This document shows, in pieces, positions 38,392 to 48,574 of a stretch of 64,000 nt of DNA. Both the position numbers and the translations under genes were made by a program. Source of the stretch: Bacteroidales bacterium (GTDB taxonomy: Bacteria > Bacteroidota > Bacteroidia > Bacteroidales > P3); the NCBI GenBank assembly GCA_017455205.1, contig JAFTBM010000018.1:42619-106618 (forward strand). Reading direction: 5' to 3'. The notes under the pieces are model-generated. The model was not told where the DNA came from. It did not search any database and was given only the letters and a program-made list of their open reading frames with translations. Every line of letters starts with the position of its first letter. Position 1 is the first letter of the stretch.

Positions 38392-39636
38392 CTATTTTTT
38401 CTGCTTCAACTGGCTCTCGGCTATTTCGCGGGTGAGGGTGAATGTTGAGCCGCTGGGCATATCGGGCAGGTTGAACATAAGGTCGGTCATAATTTCCTCC
38501 ATAATGGAGCGCAAGCCCCTGGCTCCGAGGTGATACTCCACTGCGCGATCCACTACCATGTCAAGCACCTCCGGGTCAATCTTAAGCTCCACACCATCCA
38601 TTTTGAACAGCTCTACGTATTGCTTCGTCAGGGCATTCTTCGGCTCGGTCAGTATGCGGCGCAGTGCTTCGCGGTCGAGAGGCTCTAAGTAGGTGAGTAC
38701 AGGGAAGCGGCCCACCAGTTCGGGTATGAGGCCAAACTTCTTGATGTCCATAGGCTGCACATATTGCAGCATGTTCTCGCGGTCTAATTCCTGCCTCAAT
38801 TCGTCGCCTTTGAAGCCTATGGCGTTGCTATTGAGGCGAGCGGAGATAACCCGTTCGATGCCGTCAAATGCACCGCCACAGATGAAGAGGATGTTGCGTG
38901 TGTTGATTTGAGTCAGTTTCTGCTCGGGATGCTTGCGTCCGCCTTCGGGCGGAACCCCCACGTCGGCCCCTTCGAGCAATTTAAGCAGTGCCTGCTGCAC
39001 CCCCTCGCCGCTCACATCGCGCGTAATGCTCGTACTCTCGCTTTTGCGGGCAATTTTGTCGATTTCATCAATGAACACGATACCTCGCTCGGCTTCGGCT
39101 ACATCGTTGTTGGCAGCATGAAGCAGGCGGACAAGGACGTTCTCCACGTCGTCGCCCACGTAGCCGGCCTCGGTCAGTGTGGTGGCATCGGCAATGCAAA
39201 ATGGCACCTTTAGCATCCGTGCTATCGTGCGTGCCAGCAGTGTCTTGCCTGTGCCCGTTTCGCCCACCATGACTATGTTTGACTTCTCAATCTCCACTTC
39301 GTTGGCATCGCCATGCTCGGCATTGTATTTCAGTCGCTTATAGTGGTTGTATACCGCGACCGAGAGGATGCGTTTGGCTGCCTCTTGGCCAATCACATAC
39401 TGGTCGAGGTGCTGCTTGATGGCTATCGGCTTGGGAATTTCCCCAAGGGTTTCACTTACCGACCGTTGCGGCCTTTTATTGGATCCCGCAGGATATTCGG
39501 AGAACATCTCTGTGGCCAGCTGGGCGCAATCTTTGCAAATATATCCTGTTATGCCAGCAGCCAGTTGGCCAGCCTGTGTGCTCGACCTACCACAAAATGA
39601 GCAGTGCATTTCCGCGTCGTTTGACTTTTTTGCCAT
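38392..39636 (-). CDS. clpX: ATP-dependent Clp protease ATP-binding subunit ClpX
   Basis: AAA+ unfoldase that feeds proteins to ClpP (414 residues). The N-terminal zinc finger uses Cys12, Cys15, Cys34 and Cys37. Walker A GETGTGKT, pore loop GYVG, Walker [14 protein letters not shown], and sensor/arginine-finger region [13 protein letters not shown] are intact. clpP is not next to it; instead it follows rodA after only 2 bp, so it is probably co-transcribed with mrdA-rodA. Confidence 0.98.
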   Translation of the reverse strand: MAKKSNDAEMHCSFCGRSSTQAGQLAAGITGYICKDCAQLATEMFSEYPAGSNKRPQRSVSETLGEIPKPIAIKQHLDQYVIGQEAAKRILSVAVYNHYKRLKYNAEHGDANEVEIEKSNIVMVGETGTGKTLLARTIARMLKVPFCIADATTLTEAGYVGDDVENVLVRLLHAANNDVAEAERGIVFIDEIDKIARKSESTSITRDVSGEGVQQALLKLLEGADVGVPPEGGRKHPEQKLTQINTRNILFICGGAFDGIERVISARLNSNAIGFKGDELRQELDRENMLQYVQPMDIKKFGLIPELVGRFPVLTYLEPLDREALRRILTEPKNALTKQYVELFKMDGVELKIDPEVLDMVVDRAVEYHLGARGLRSIMEEIMTDLMFNLPDMPSGSTFTLTREIAESQLKQKK

Positions 39637-39638
39637 GT

Positions 39639-40898
39639 CTATAAGAGTTGGTTTTTGGAGGCATCTTGCCTGATGAATATGAATAGCATAATGGTGAACG
39701 CCAGCAGCGAAGAGCCGCCGTAGCTGAAGAAAGGAAGCGGAATGCCAATCACTGGCACAAGCCCTATCACCATTCCCACATTGACCAGCAGGTGGATGAA
39801 GAAGATGCTGGCCACGCAGTAGCCGTAGAACCGAGCGAAGGTTGAGCGCTGCCGCTCTGCCATGATAATCAGCCGCTGCAGCAGCCAGCTATAGGCTATC
39901 AGCAGCACCACGCACCCGATCCAGCCATACTCCTCGCCCACGGTGCAGAAGATGAAGTCGGTGTGCTGTTCGGGCACGAAATCGGCTTTGGTCACCGTCC
40001 CTTTTAGGAATCCTTTGCCTGCCACACCGCCACTTCCGATGGCTATTTTCGACTGGTGCACGTTGTAGCCCGCACCACGCAAGTCCTCGGTCTTCCCCAG
40101 CAGCACCTCGATGCGTGTGCGCTGGTGAGCCTCCAGCATGTGGTTGAACACGAAGTCCACCGAGAAGATGAACACCACGCAGCAGGCCAGTACCCCAATC
40201 GTCTGCCACCAGTCCCGCGTGGTGCGCTTATTGAGCCACACAAAGAGGTAAAGCCCAGCCACCACCACCAACGCACCGATGAGGATGAACTTGTTGATAA
40301 GTAGTGCCAACACAAAGAGTGCGATGGCGGCCACCCCGACCAGAAGTATTCCACCCGACAACCCCTCGCGGTAGAGCGGAAAGACAAAGGCCAAAAACAC
40401 CAGTGCAGACCCCATGTCGTGCTGCAGCAGCACTAGCATCATCGGTATGCCTATCAGAATGGCACATGCCCATTTGGTGCTGTTCTGTTTCCAATCCACA
40501 CCTATCCCGCTCATATATTTCGAGACAGCCAGTGCGGTGGCAAATTTGGCAAACTCCGAGGGCTGCAACCGAAACGGCCCCAGGTCAATCCACGACGAGG
40601 CTCCTTTGGTTACGGTGGCTATGAACAATGTGAGTACCAGCAGCAGCACTATCAGCCCGTATATCAGGTAGGCTCCATTGGAGAAGATGCGTGGCTCGGT
40701 GAGTATGATAACCACTGCCACCAGCAGGGCCGCACCTATCCACACCAGCTGCTTGCCATGATAAGTGTCGAAGTTGAATATAGCAGCCGTGGCCTCGTTG
40801 TAGGTGGCTGAATAGATGTTCATCCATCCGAACAGCACCAAGAATAGCCACAGCCCCACGGCAGTCCAATCCAATCGTATGCGCTCCTGATAGTTCAT
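39639..40898 (-). CDS. rodA: Rod-shape-determining peptidoglycan glycosyltransferase RodA
   Basis: SEDS polymerase that makes glycan strands in the elongasome with PBP2 (419 residues, about ten membrane helices). Conserved [16 protein letters not shown] and [14 protein letters not shown] segments. The ATG at 40898 overlaps the mrdA stop as ATGA and starts [11 protein letters not shown]; the 14 residues upstream in the same frame would lie inside mrdA and are rejected. Confidence 0.97.
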   Translation of the reverse strand: MNYQERIRLDWTAVGLWLFLVLFGWMNIYSATYNEATAAIFNFDTYHGKQLVWIGAALLVAVVIILTEPRIFSNGAYLIYGLIVLLLVLTLFIATVTKGASSWIDLGPFRLQPSEFAKFATALAVSKYMSGIGVDWKQNSTKWACAILIGIPMMLVLLQHDMGSALVFLAFVFPLYREGLSGGILLVGVAAIALFVLALLINKFILIGALVVVAGLYLFVWLNKRTTRDWWQTIGVLACCVVFIFSVDFVFNHMLEAHQRTRIEVLLGKTEDLRGAGYNVHQSKIAIGSGGVAGKGFLKGTVTKADFVPEQHTDFIFCTVGEEYGWIGCVVLLIAYSWLLQRLIIMAERQRSTFARFYGYCVASIFFIHLLVNVGMVIGLVPVIGIPLPFFSYGGSSLLAFTIMLFIFIRQDASKNQLL

Positions 40899-42748
40899 TT
40901 CCGTTTCTTTACTCTTCGTGAGAGCGGAAGCTTCTGGCAAGGCTCCACCTCACGGTAGTAGGTCTCCTCGGCTTTGCGCTTCACCTCGCCATTGAGGTAT
41001 CGCTCCACTATCAGCCCCGCTATCGGTGCAGCCCACGTGCCGCCTCCCCCTTGTGCGTTCTCCACATAGACGGCCATTGCTATCCGTGGGTTGTTTTTCG
41101 GCGCAAAGCAGATGAACACCGAGTGGTCGTTGCCGAAGTTCTCGGCTGTGCCAGTCTTGCCACACACGTCAAGCCCCTCTACCCGAGCCCGACGAGCTGT
41201 GCCACCTGCCACATGCACCACGTCGTACATCCCATCGGCGGCAATGTCGAAATACTCCTTCCTGATGCCCGTCTCGTGCCGCTCGCCGACTCCCTCGCGC
41301 TGCAATGTGTCTGGGCCGTAGCCCTTCACCACGTGGGGCGTGATGTAATAGCCTCGGTTGGCCACAATGGCCGCAAGGTTGGCCATCTGTATCGGCACCA
41401 CCGTCACCTCTCCCTGCCCGATGGAGTTGCTGTATATCGTGGAAAATGCCCAGCGCTCCTTGCCGTACCAGCGGTTGTAGTACCCTGTGTCGGGAATGTT
41501 CCCACTCATCACCCCGTTGCGCGGCAGGTCAATGGCCAACCGCTGCCCGAAGCCGAAGCGGAGCATATAGTCGTGCCATACCGTGAGGCCGTACTGCGAG
41601 TCTTTGTATATGCTTTTGTGTTTCCCTTGCTGGATAACGCGCTTGTAGACCTGGTAGAAGTAGGGGTTGCAGCTCATCTTGATGGCCTCGCGCACCGATG
41701 TGGCCGACGGGTGGTTGTGGCAGCCGACGAGGCTCTTGTCGCACACAAATCCTGCCCCGGGGCCGATGACCCCCAAGTCCAGTGCCACCATCGACTGTGC
41801 CACCTTGAATATCGACCCCGGTGGGTATTGCCCCATCAGTGCTCGGTTGAGCAGCGGCTTGGCCTTGTCGCTGTTCAGCTTGCCGTAGTTCTCCCCCCTG
41901 ACGCGCCCCACCAGCAGGTTGGGGTCGTAGCATGGAGCCGACACCATGGCCAGCACCTCGCCTGTGGCAGGCTCCAGTGCCACCACGCAACCACGCTTGT
42001 TGGCCATCAGCTCTTCGGCATACTGCTGCAGGTCGGCATCGAGCGTGGTGTAGAGGTTGGCTCCCTCAACTGGCAGCGTGTCGTACCGTCCTCCTTGGTA
42101 GGAGCCTATCGTGCGGCTATGCACATCCACGTGCATTTTTTTCGTCCCCTTCACCCCTCGGAGCACATCCTCGTAGCTCTTCTCCAGTCCGCTTTTGCCG
42201 ATGTAGTCGCCCCGCTTATAGTAGGCATCGCGCTTGAGGTCGGCGTTGTCCACCTCGCCCACGTACCCCAGCACCTGGGCCGCTATCGGGCGGTCGTAGA
42301 TGCGTAGCGTCCGCTGCGAGATGTAGAACCCCTTGAAGCGGTACATCTTGTTCTCAAACCGGGCATACTCCTCCTTCGATATCTGCTTCATAAAAGGCGA
42401 GGCAGAGTAGGTGGAATACTTCCGTGCCTTCTGTATCCGCTCGTCGAAATCCTCCCGAGTCATCCCCACGCAGCGGCAGAAGTAGTCCGTGTCCAAATCT
42501 TTCACCATCCGAGGTATCACCATCAGGTCGTACACAGCCTCGTTGTGCACCAGCAATTTGCCGTTGCGGTCGTAGATAAAGCCACGCGAGGGGTACTGTG
42601 TAACATCGCGCAGCGCCTGCTGGTCGGCAAGTTTTTTGTACTTCGAATCAAACAATTGCAGCATGGCCAAGCGCCCCGCAAACAGGACCCCCACCACGAT
42701 GAAGATAATCCTCACCACCCTACTGCGACCAGAATACTTGTCCGTCAT
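40895..42748 (-). CDS. mrdA: Penicillin-binding protein 2
   Basis: Class B transpeptidase that cross-links lateral-wall peptidoglycan (617 residues from this start). One N-terminal membrane helix (VVRIIFIVVGVLFAGRLAMLQLF), the dimerisation domain with SRGFIYDRNGKLL, and the transpeptidase domain with active-site SxxK in PPGSIFKVAQ and KTG in CGKTGTAENFGND. The ATG at 42748 (MTDKYSGRSR) is chosen for its AAAGAAG leader and its distance to the membrane helix; ATGs further up are possible. Forms a couple with rodA; mreBCD, which often precede it, are absent here. Confidence 0.96.
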   Translation of the reverse strand: MTDKYSGRSRVVRIIFIVVGVLFAGRLAMLQLFDSKYKKLADQQALRDVTQYPSRGFIYDRNGKLLVHNEAVYDLMVIPRMVKDLDTDYFCRCVGMTREDFDERIQKARKYSTYSASPFMKQISKEEYARFENKMYRFKGFYISQRTLRIYDRPIAAQVLGYVGEVDNADLKRDAYYKRGDYIGKSGLEKSYEDVLRGVKGTKKMHVDVHSRTIGSYQGGRYDTLPVEGANLYTTLDADLQQYAEELMANKRGCVVALEPATGEVLAMVSAPCYDPNLLVGRVRGENYGKLNSDKAKPLLNRALMGQYPPGSIFKVAQSMVALDLGVIGPGAGFVCDKSLVGCHNHPSATSVREAIKMSCNPYFYQVYKRVIQQGKHKSIYKDSQYGLTVWHDYMLRFGFGQRLAIDLPRNGVMSGNIPDTGYYNRWYGKERWAFSTIYSNSIGQGEVTVVPIQMANLAAIVANRGYYITPHVVKGYGPDTLQREGVGERHETGIRKEYFDIAADGMYDVVHVAGGTARRARVEGLDVCGKTGTAENFGNDHSVFICFAPKNNPRIAMAVYVENAQGGGGTWAAPIAGLIVERYLNGEVKRKAEETYYREVEPCQKLPLSRRVKKRK

Positions 42749-42941
42749 AGATACTTCTTTCCCTAACGACCCCAGCTTATCCATATTGTGCCATGCTTCA
42801 AAAAAAGCTTTCCCTCCCTGCCGACCCCGTCGGAGAAGTCTGTTCGGCGGTTGTCGATAGGTGGGTGAGGGCAAGCCGTGGGATTCCATCTCCGCAAACC
42901 CACACTTCAAGGCATCTTCCCCCCATCCGCTACTCACCCGC

Positions 42942-43012
42942 TACCCTCCCTCTTCTTCCTCGGAAGAGGGGGGTAAAAAGGGGAGAAGAAGGGGAGAAGA
43001 AGAGGGGAAGAA
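42942..43012. repeat. Purine tract: hairpin plus three 11-bp units
   Basis: TACCCTCCCTCTTC (42942-42955) is a near-inverse of GAAGAGGGGGGTA (42963-42975). It is followed by GGGGAGAAGAA twice and GAGGGGAAGAA once (42980-43012), each 11 bp long. The plus strand is almost pure purine from 42963 to 43016. Confidence 0.75.
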
Positions 43013-43095
43013 GGGGACCGCAACAGGAGCCTGAAAATGAACAACTTGCACTCTCCTCCTTCCAAAAATGCAACTTACTGGTAATCAACAATGTA

Positions 43096-43130
43096 GAAAA
43101 ACGCCCGAAAGGACGATTTTCGGGCGTTTT
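43096..43130 (-). terminator. Terminator after dtd
   Basis: Read on the minus strand: AAAACGCCCGAAAA, a 6-nt loop, then TTTCGGGCGTTTTT. The stem is 13-14 bp with a T tail, 24 bp after the dtd stop. It is symmetrical enough to act in both directions. Confidence 0.9.
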
Positions 43131-43154
43131 AGGGGGCGATTTTCGGGGTGGGGG

Positions 43155-43616
43155 TCAGAATTGGTCGCGCAGGTGGGAGTCCATAAGGATGGTTACTGGC
43201 CCGTCGTTGATGAGGGACACCTGCATATCGGCTCCGAATTGTCCGGTCTGCACAGGGTGTCCGAAGGCTTGGGCGAGGTGGGTGGTGAACTGCTCGTAGA
43301 GCGGCAGGGCAATCTCGGGACGGGAGGCGCGGATGTAGCTGGGGCGGTTGCCTTTGCGGGTGGAGGCCATGAGGGTGAATTGGCTGACCACCAGCAGGCC
43401 GCTGCCTTTGACCTCGGTAATGGGCAGGTTCATGACGCCTTGGCTGTCGGGGAAGAGGCGCATCTGCACCACTTTGCGGCAGAGGTAGTCGATGTCGTCG
43501 GTGGTGTCCGCATCGCAGATGCCTACGAGGAGCAGCAGTCCGCGACCGATGGAGCTGTGCAGGTGGCCTTCGATGCTGACCGAGGCTTGCTTTACGCGCT
43601 GAATGACCAGCCTCAT
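43155..43616 (-). CDS. dtd: D-aminoacyl-tRNA deacylase
   Basis: Removes D-amino acids mis-attached to tRNA (153 residues). Both active-site motifs are present: SQFTLMAS (SQFTL) and NDGPVT. The start MRLVIQRVKQASV at 43616 overlaps the uvrD stop as ATGA; the longer Arg/His-rich frame upstream is a shadow of uvrD. Followed by a terminator. Confidence 0.97.
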   Translation of the reverse strand: MRLVIQRVKQASVSIEGHLHSSIGRGLLLLVGICDADTTDDIDYLCRKVVQMRLFPDSQGVMNLPITEVKGSGLLVVSQFTLMASTRKGNRPSYIRASRPEIALPLYEQFTTHLAQAFGHPVQTGQFGADMQVSLINDGPVTILMDSHLRDQF

Positions 43617-45907
43617 GGCTCGACGATGCTGAGTTTGGCGAATTTGAGGAGCAGCTGTTTTTGGCCGACGCCCTCGAAGAAGACGGTGGCCTTGCGGCTG
43701 TCGGCTGCGCCTTCGACACCGAGCACTTTGCCGATGCCGAATTTGGCGTGTTGCACTTTCATGCCGGGCATGATGGCATTGATTTCGGCTGGGGTGTTGG
43801 GGACGGCTGGACCTCGCGGTGGGGTGGCTGTGCGGGTGGCGCGTGCGGGGGAGGTGAGTTTGCCTCCGAGTCGGTCCCATATATCGCGCGGCATGGCTCG
43901 TGGTGCTTGGCGAGGCATGTCGATATAGTTGGGGTCGATTTCCTCGATGAAGCGGCTCACCTCGCCCCCGGTCTGCTGGCCGTTGTGGTAGCGGGAGAGG
44001 GCGTAGCTGAGGGTTACTTGCTGTTCGGCACGGGTGACGGCCACGTAGAAGAGCCGCCGTTCTTCTTCGAGTTCGGCTCGCGAGGAGGCCATGAACGAGG
44101 GGAAGAGCTGCTCTTCCATGCCGACGACGTAGACGTAGGGGAATTCCAGCCCTTTGGCGGCGTGGATGGTCATCAGGCTGACGCGGTCGGCATCCTTATC
44201 CTTGTCTTTGTCCTCGCTGGTGTAGAGTAGCACTTGCTGGAGAAATTCATCGAGGGTGTGGAGCGTGGGTTGGCCGTCGGCGGCGGGGGCGTCTGGGGTG
44301 GTGGAGGGGAGTTCTTCGTCGGCGTTTTCGCAGAATTCCTGTATGCCGTTGAGCAGCTCTTCGATGTTCTCCAGGCGGTCGGCACTGTCGGGTTCGTCGT
44401 CCTCGCGTAGGGCTTTGAGGATGCCGCTGGCGAGGACGATTTGCTTGCCGAGGGTGAAGGCATCGGTGGTAGGGACTTGAGCCTCAAAGCGCTTAATCAT
44501 GTAGACAAATTCGGTGATGCGTTGTGCGAGGCCGCTGTTGAGGCCGAGGCCGAAGTTGGGGAGGTTCTCCATGACGGTCCAGAGGCTGATATCGTTGTCG
44601 GCGGCGGCCACGCGTATGCGGTCGAGGGTGGTCTGGCCGATGCCCCGGGGTGGGTAGCTGATGGCGCGGGTGAGGCATTCGTCGTCGTGGGGGTTGACCA
44701 CCAGTCGCATGTAGGCCAGCACGTCCTTCACTTCGCGGCGTCCGTAGAACGAGATGCCTTGGTAGATGCGGTAGGGGATGGAGGCGCGGCGTAGCACGTC
44801 CTCGATGGAGCGCGAGAGGGAGTTTTGGCGATAGAGGATGGCGAAGTCGCGGTAGTCGGCGTTTTCGCCGAGGCGGAGGGTCTGGATGGAGTCGGCCACG
44901 CGGTTGGCCTCGTCGCGCTCGTCGATGGCGCGGATGAGCTGTATGGGACGACCGTCGGCATTGTCGCACCAGAGTTCCTTTTTGATTTGGTCGCGGTTGT
45001 GGTCAATGATGCTGTTGGCTGCGCCGACGATGGCTTTGGTGGAGCGGTAGTTCTGTTCGAGGCGGAAGAGTTGCATCTGTGGGTAGTCTCGCTGGAAGTT
45101 GAAGATGTTCTGAATATTGGCTCCGCGGAAGGCGTAGATGCTCTGTGCATCGTCGCCCACCACGCAGATGTTTTGGTTGCGGGCGGCGAGTTTCTTTGCT
45201 ATTAGGTACTGGGCGTAGTTGGTGTCCTGGTACTCGTCGACCATCACGTATTGGAAGCGTTCTTGATATTTGAGCAGCACGTCGGGGAAGTCGCGCAGGA
45301 GGATGTTCATATTGAAGAGCAGGTCGTCGAAGTCCATGGCGTTGCTGTTGTGCAGGCGCTGGTCATACATTTGGTAGATTTGCCCCATGGCGGGTCGCTT
45401 GGCATCGATGTCGGTCTGGTAGATGTCGGGAGTCTCGGCGTAGTCTTTGGGGCTGATGAGGTTGCATTTGGCCATAGAGATGCGGCTGATGACGGTGGAG
45501 GGCTTGTAGGTCTTGGGGTCGAGGTTGAGCTGTTTGACTATCTGCTTGATGGCCGACTTCTGGTCGTCAGTGTCGTAGATGGTGAAGGAGCTGGTATAGC
45601 CCAAGCGGTGGCCGTCGGCACGGAGCAGGCGGGCGAAGACCGAGTGGAAGGTGCCCATCCAGATGTTGCGTGCTTCGCTGCCTACGAGCTTGATGATGCG
45701 CTCTTTCATTTCGCCGGCTGCCTTGTTGGTGAAGGTGAGGGCGAGGATGCTGAAGGGGTCTACGCCTTTCTCCAGGAGGTGGGCTATGCGGTAGGTGAGG
45801 GTGCGTGTCTTGCCGCTTCCAGCACCGGCGATAATCATCACGGGGCCTTCGGTGGTCGAGGCGGCTTCGCGCTGTGCATCATTCAGTTGGTTGAGTAGGT
45901 CGCTCAT
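43613..45907 (-). CDS. pcrA: UvrD/PcrA-type ATP-dependent DNA helicase
   Basis: Superfamily 1A 3'-5' helicase in nucleotide-excision and recombination control (764 residues). Motif I GAGSGKTRTLTYRIAHLL, motif II VDEYQDTN, motif III VGDDAQSIYAFRGA, motif IV YRS, motif VI VAVTRAEQQVTLSYA, and a C-terminal Tudor-like part (VQHAKFGIGKVLGVEG). The ATG at 45907 (MSDLLNQLND) is preferred over an in-frame TTG 18 bases upstream, which lies in the preceding terminator. Confidence 0.96.
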   Translation of the reverse strand: MSDLLNQLNDAQREAASTTEGPVMIIAGAGSGKTRTLTYRIAHLLEKGVDPFSILALTFTNKAAGEMKERIIKLVGSEARNIWMGTFHSVFARLLRADGHRLGYTSSFTIYDTDDQKSAIKQIVKQLNLDPKTYKPSTVISRISMAKCNLISPKDYAETPDIYQTDIDAKRPAMGQIYQMYDQRLHNSNAMDFDDLLFNMNILLRDFPDVLLKYQERFQYVMVDEYQDTNYAQYLIAKKLAARNQNICVVGDDAQSIYAFRGANIQNIFNFQRDYPQMQLFRLEQNYRSTKAIVGAANSIIDHNRDQIKKELWCDNADGRPIQLIRAIDERDEANRVADSIQTLRLGENADYRDFAILYRQNSLSRSIEDVLRRASIPYRIYQGISFYGRREVKDVLAYMRLVVNPHDDECLTRAISYPPRGIGQTTLDRIRVAAADNDISLWTVMENLPNFGLGLNSGLAQRITEFVYMIKRFEAQVPTTDAFTLGKQIVLASGILKALREDDEPDSADRLENIEELLNGIQEFCENADEELPSTTPDAPAADGQPTLHTLDEFLQQVLLYTSEDKDKDKDADRVSLMTIHAAKGLEFPYVYVVGMEEQLFPSFMASSRAELEEERRLFYVAVTRAEQQVTLSYALSRYHNGQQTGGEVSRFIEEIDPNYIDMPRQAPRAMPRDIWDRLGGKLTSPARATRTATPPRGPAVPNTPAEINAIMPGMKVQHAKFGIGKVLGVEGAADSRKATVFFEGVGQKQLLLKFAKLSIVEP

Positions 45908-45922
45908 GGTTTGTCGGTTATT

Positions 45923-45952
45923 CAAAAGGGGAGCCCCCTGCGGAGTTCCCCT
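45923..45952 (-). terminator. Terminator after nrdJ
   Basis: On the minus strand: AGGGGAACTCCGCAGGGGGC then TCCCCTTTT. The stem is about ten pairs with one mismatch and one wobble, followed by TTTT. It separates nrdJ from uvrD. Confidence 0.75.
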
Positions 45953-45994
45953 CTTGGGTTAATATGTGCTTGCTTGTCGCGTGGCGGTTGAGAT

Positions 45995-48574
45995 TTAGCT
46001 GCATTTGCTCCAACCACAGTTGGGGCAGCTTTTGCATCCGTTGTTGTAGACCAGTTTGCTGCCACAGTCGGGGCATACTTCGTCGGTCTCGGTGCCGTCC
46101 TTGATGTAGCGTTTGAGGGCACGAGCCACACCGTTGCTCCATGTGGTGATGCTGTCGGTGTCGAAGTTCAGCTTGCCGATGAGCTCCACCACGTTGGCGA
46201 TAGGCATTCCGTGGCGTAGGATGCCTGAAATGAGTTTGGCGTAGTTCCAAAATTCTTTTCGGAACATACGCGAGAGCCCCTCCATAGTGATGTGGTAGCC
46301 GTCCTGGTCGAGGTATTGGAAGTCGTAGCGTGCATGCTCTTGGCCTTTCTCTTTGGTGCGTATCACCCAGCCTTTTTCCACGTACTTGGGCAGCAGGAAG
46401 CTCTCCGCACGGCCAGTGAATATCTCGTAGGGACGGTTTTCGAACATACCCACCACCGCTATCCAATCCTCTTTCTCGTTTTTGAAGCGCACTATCTCGG
46501 CTTCGAGCTTTTTGGGGCGTTTGGGTGCCCTGCTTTCTCCGAAGCAGGGGCTTTCTTTCTTGCCCTCGCTGTTGCTTACCAGCACTCCCGTGCGCGAACC
46601 ATCGCGGTAGATGGTGCAACCCTTGCAGCCACTTTCCCAGGCCGTCTCGTAGATTTGGCTGACCACTTCGCGGGTGGTCTCTTTGGGGATATTGACGGTA
46701 ACCGATATCGAGTGGTCTACCCACTTCTGTATGGCTCCCTGCATTTTGACCTTGGCCACCCAGTCAATGTCGGCACTGGTGGCATGGAAGTAGGGCGACT
46801 GCTCAATGAGCTGCTGTAGGGTTGCGTCATCCATTTGCTTCACCTCCTCTACATTGTGGCCGTTGATGCGAGCCCAATCCAAGAACTTGGGGTGGAAGAC
46901 GTTGTATTCCTCAAAGTAGTCGCCGTTTTCGTCTTTGATGATTTTATGGCTTGAAGCGTCCTTGTCGTTGGGGTTAATCTTCTTCCGTCGCTTATAGCTG
47001 ACGAGGAAGACGGGTTCGATGCCGCTGGTGGTCTGTGTGCAGATGCTGACGGTGCCTGTGGGGGCTATGGTGAGCAGGGCGATGTTGCGCCTACCGTATT
47101 TGGTCATCTCTTGGTAGAGCTCGGGGTCGGCTTCAGCTATGCGCTTGATGAGTGGATTATTTTCCTCGCGGTGGGCATTGTAGAGAGGGAAACTACCGCG
47201 CTCCCGAGCCATCTGTACGCTCGAGCGGTAGGCAGCACAGCAGAGTTCTTGGTGCACCTTCACCGAGAAAGCCGTAGCTTCTTCAGAGCCATATTGCAGA
47301 CCGAGGGCGGCCAGCATGTCGCCTTCGGCGGTGATACCGAATCCGCTGCGTCGCCCTTCGAGGCACTTCATCTTGATGTTCAGCCACAGGTTCTTCTCCA
47401 CCTGCTTTATCTCGTTGCTCTCGGGGTCGCTGTCTATTTTGTGCAGGATTTGCTCCACCTTTTCCAGTTCAAGGTCAATCAAGTCGTCCATCAGGCGCTG
47501 CCCTTTGCCGACGTGTTCGCGGAAGAGGTCGAAGTTGAATCGAGCCTCTTTCGTGAAGGGTTGCTCTACGTAGCTGTAGAGGTTGATGGCTTGCAGGCGG
47601 CAACTGTCGTAGGGGCAGAGGGGGATTTCGCCACAGGGATTGGTAGAGACGGTGCGAAATCCGAAGTCGGCATAGCAGTCGGGGATGCTTTCGCGGATGA
47701 TGGTGTCCCAGTAGAGCACACCAGGTTCGGCCGAACTCCAAGCATTGGCGATTATCTTGTTCCACAGGGCTCGAGCGTCAATCTCTTTGGTGTAGAGCGG
47801 TGTGGGAGAGTCTATCGGATACTGCTGCACGAAGGGCTTTCCGCTTCGCACGCATTCCATAAACTCATCGGTTATTTTCACGCTGACGTTGGCTCCCGTT
47901 ATCTTTCCTTGCTCCAATTTGGCATCGATGAAATGCTCTGCATCAGGATGCTTGATGCTGATGCTGAGCATCAGGGCACCGCGACGGCCACCCTGCGCCA
48001 CTTCGCGCGTGGTGTTGCTGTAGCGCACCATGAAGGGAACGATGCCCGTGGAGGTCAGAGCCGAGTTCTTCACTGGGCTACCACCAGGGCGGATGTGGCT
48101 CAAGTCGTGTCCCACTCCGCCGCGGCGCTTCATGAGCTGCACCTGCTCTTGGTCGATTTTCATGATGCCACCGTAGCTGTCGCTGTTGCCCGAGTTGCCT
48201 ATGACGAAGCAGTTGCTCAAGCTGACCACCTGGAAGTCGTTGCCGATGCCGCTCATCGGGCTTCCCTGCGGCACTATGTAGCGGAAGTCTTTCAGCAGCC
48301 CGTATACCTCCTCCTCGCTCAACCCGTTGGGATATTTGGCCTCGATTCGGGCATACTCGCGAGCCATACGGCGGTGCATCATATCGGGGTTGAGCTCGTA
48401 GATATGCTCCTCATTGCGCAGGGCGTATTTGTTCATCCACACGTTTGCTGCCAGTTCATCGCCGTGGAAGTATTCCACCGAAGAGCGCATAATCTCTTCC
48501 GTTGTATACTCTTTCATCTGCTCCTTTTTCCGCCCAGCGGCGGACTCCATTGCTGAAAACAAGTCGCCCTGCAT
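45995..48574 (-). CDS. nrdJ: Adenosylcobalamin-dependent (class II) ribonucleotide reductase
   Basis: Makes deoxyribonucleotides using vitamin B12 (859 residues from this start). Motifs: VSLSNCFVIG (first redox Cys), NPCGEIPLCPYDSCRL (radical and second redox Cys region), and a C-terminal tail CPDCGSKLVYNN-GCKSCPNCGW that forms a zinc-ribbon-like shuttle. The ATG at 48574 follows CAGGAG at a good distance; an in-frame ATG at 48517 and a TTG at 48604 are alternatives. A weak TATAATTG -7 box lies at 48602-48609 on the minus strand. I see no cobalamin riboswitch in the short leader. Confidence 0.96.
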   Translation of the reverse strand: MQGDLFSAMESAAGRKKEQMKEYTTEEIMRSSVEYFHGDELAANVWMNKYALRNEEHIYELNPDMMHRRMAREYARIEAKYPNGLSEEEVYGLLKDFRYIVPQGSPMSGIGNDFQVVSLSNCFVIGNSGNSDSYGGIMKIDQEQVQLMKRRGGVGHDLSHIRPGGSPVKNSALTSTGIVPFMVRYSNTTREVAQGGRRGALMLSISIKHPDAEHFIDAKLEQGKITGANVSVKITDEFMECVRSGKPFVQQYPIDSPTPLYTKEIDARALWNKIIANAWSSAEPGVLYWDTIIRESIPDCYADFGFRTVSTNPCGEIPLCPYDSCRLQAINLYSYVEQPFTKEARFNFDLFREHVGKGQRLMDDLIDLELEKVEQILHKIDSDPESNEIKQVEKNLWLNIKMKCLEGRRSGFGITAEGDMLAALGLQYGSEEATAFSVKVHQELCCAAYRSSVQMARERGSFPLYNAHREENNPLIKRIAEADPELYQEMTKYGRRNIALLTIAPTGTVSICTQTTSGIEPVFLVSYKRRKKINPNDKDASSHKIIKDENGDYFEEYNVFHPKFLDWARINGHNVEEVKQMDDATLQQLIEQSPYFHATSADIDWVAKVKMQGAIQKWVDHSISVTVNIPKETTREVVSQIYETAWESGCKGCTIYRDGSRTGVLVSNSEGKKESPCFGESRAPKRPKKLEAEIVRFKNEKEDWIAVVGMFENRPYEIFTGRAESFLLPKYVEKGWVIRTKEKGQEHARYDFQYLDQDGYHITMEGLSRMFRKEFWNYAKLISGILRHGMPIANVVELIGKLNFDTDSITTWSNGVARALKRYIKDGTETDEVCPDCGSKLVYNNGCKSCPNCGWSKCS

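Larger units (their letters stand above)
42749..43154. other. Intergenic region upstream of mrdA
   Basis: About 400 bp without a credible gene. It holds a pyrimidine/purine hairpin (42942-42975), three 11-bp purine units (42980-43012) and the dtd terminator (43096-43130). No convincing mrdA promoter was found. Confidence 0.7.

Noticed and set aside
41051-42307. 418-codon plus-strand frame opposite mrdA
   Set aside because: Antisense shadow of PBP2, which has all its catalytic motifs.
47111-48556. 481-codon plus-strand frame opposite nrdJ
   Set aside because: Antisense shadow; NrdJ motifs are complete on the minus strand.
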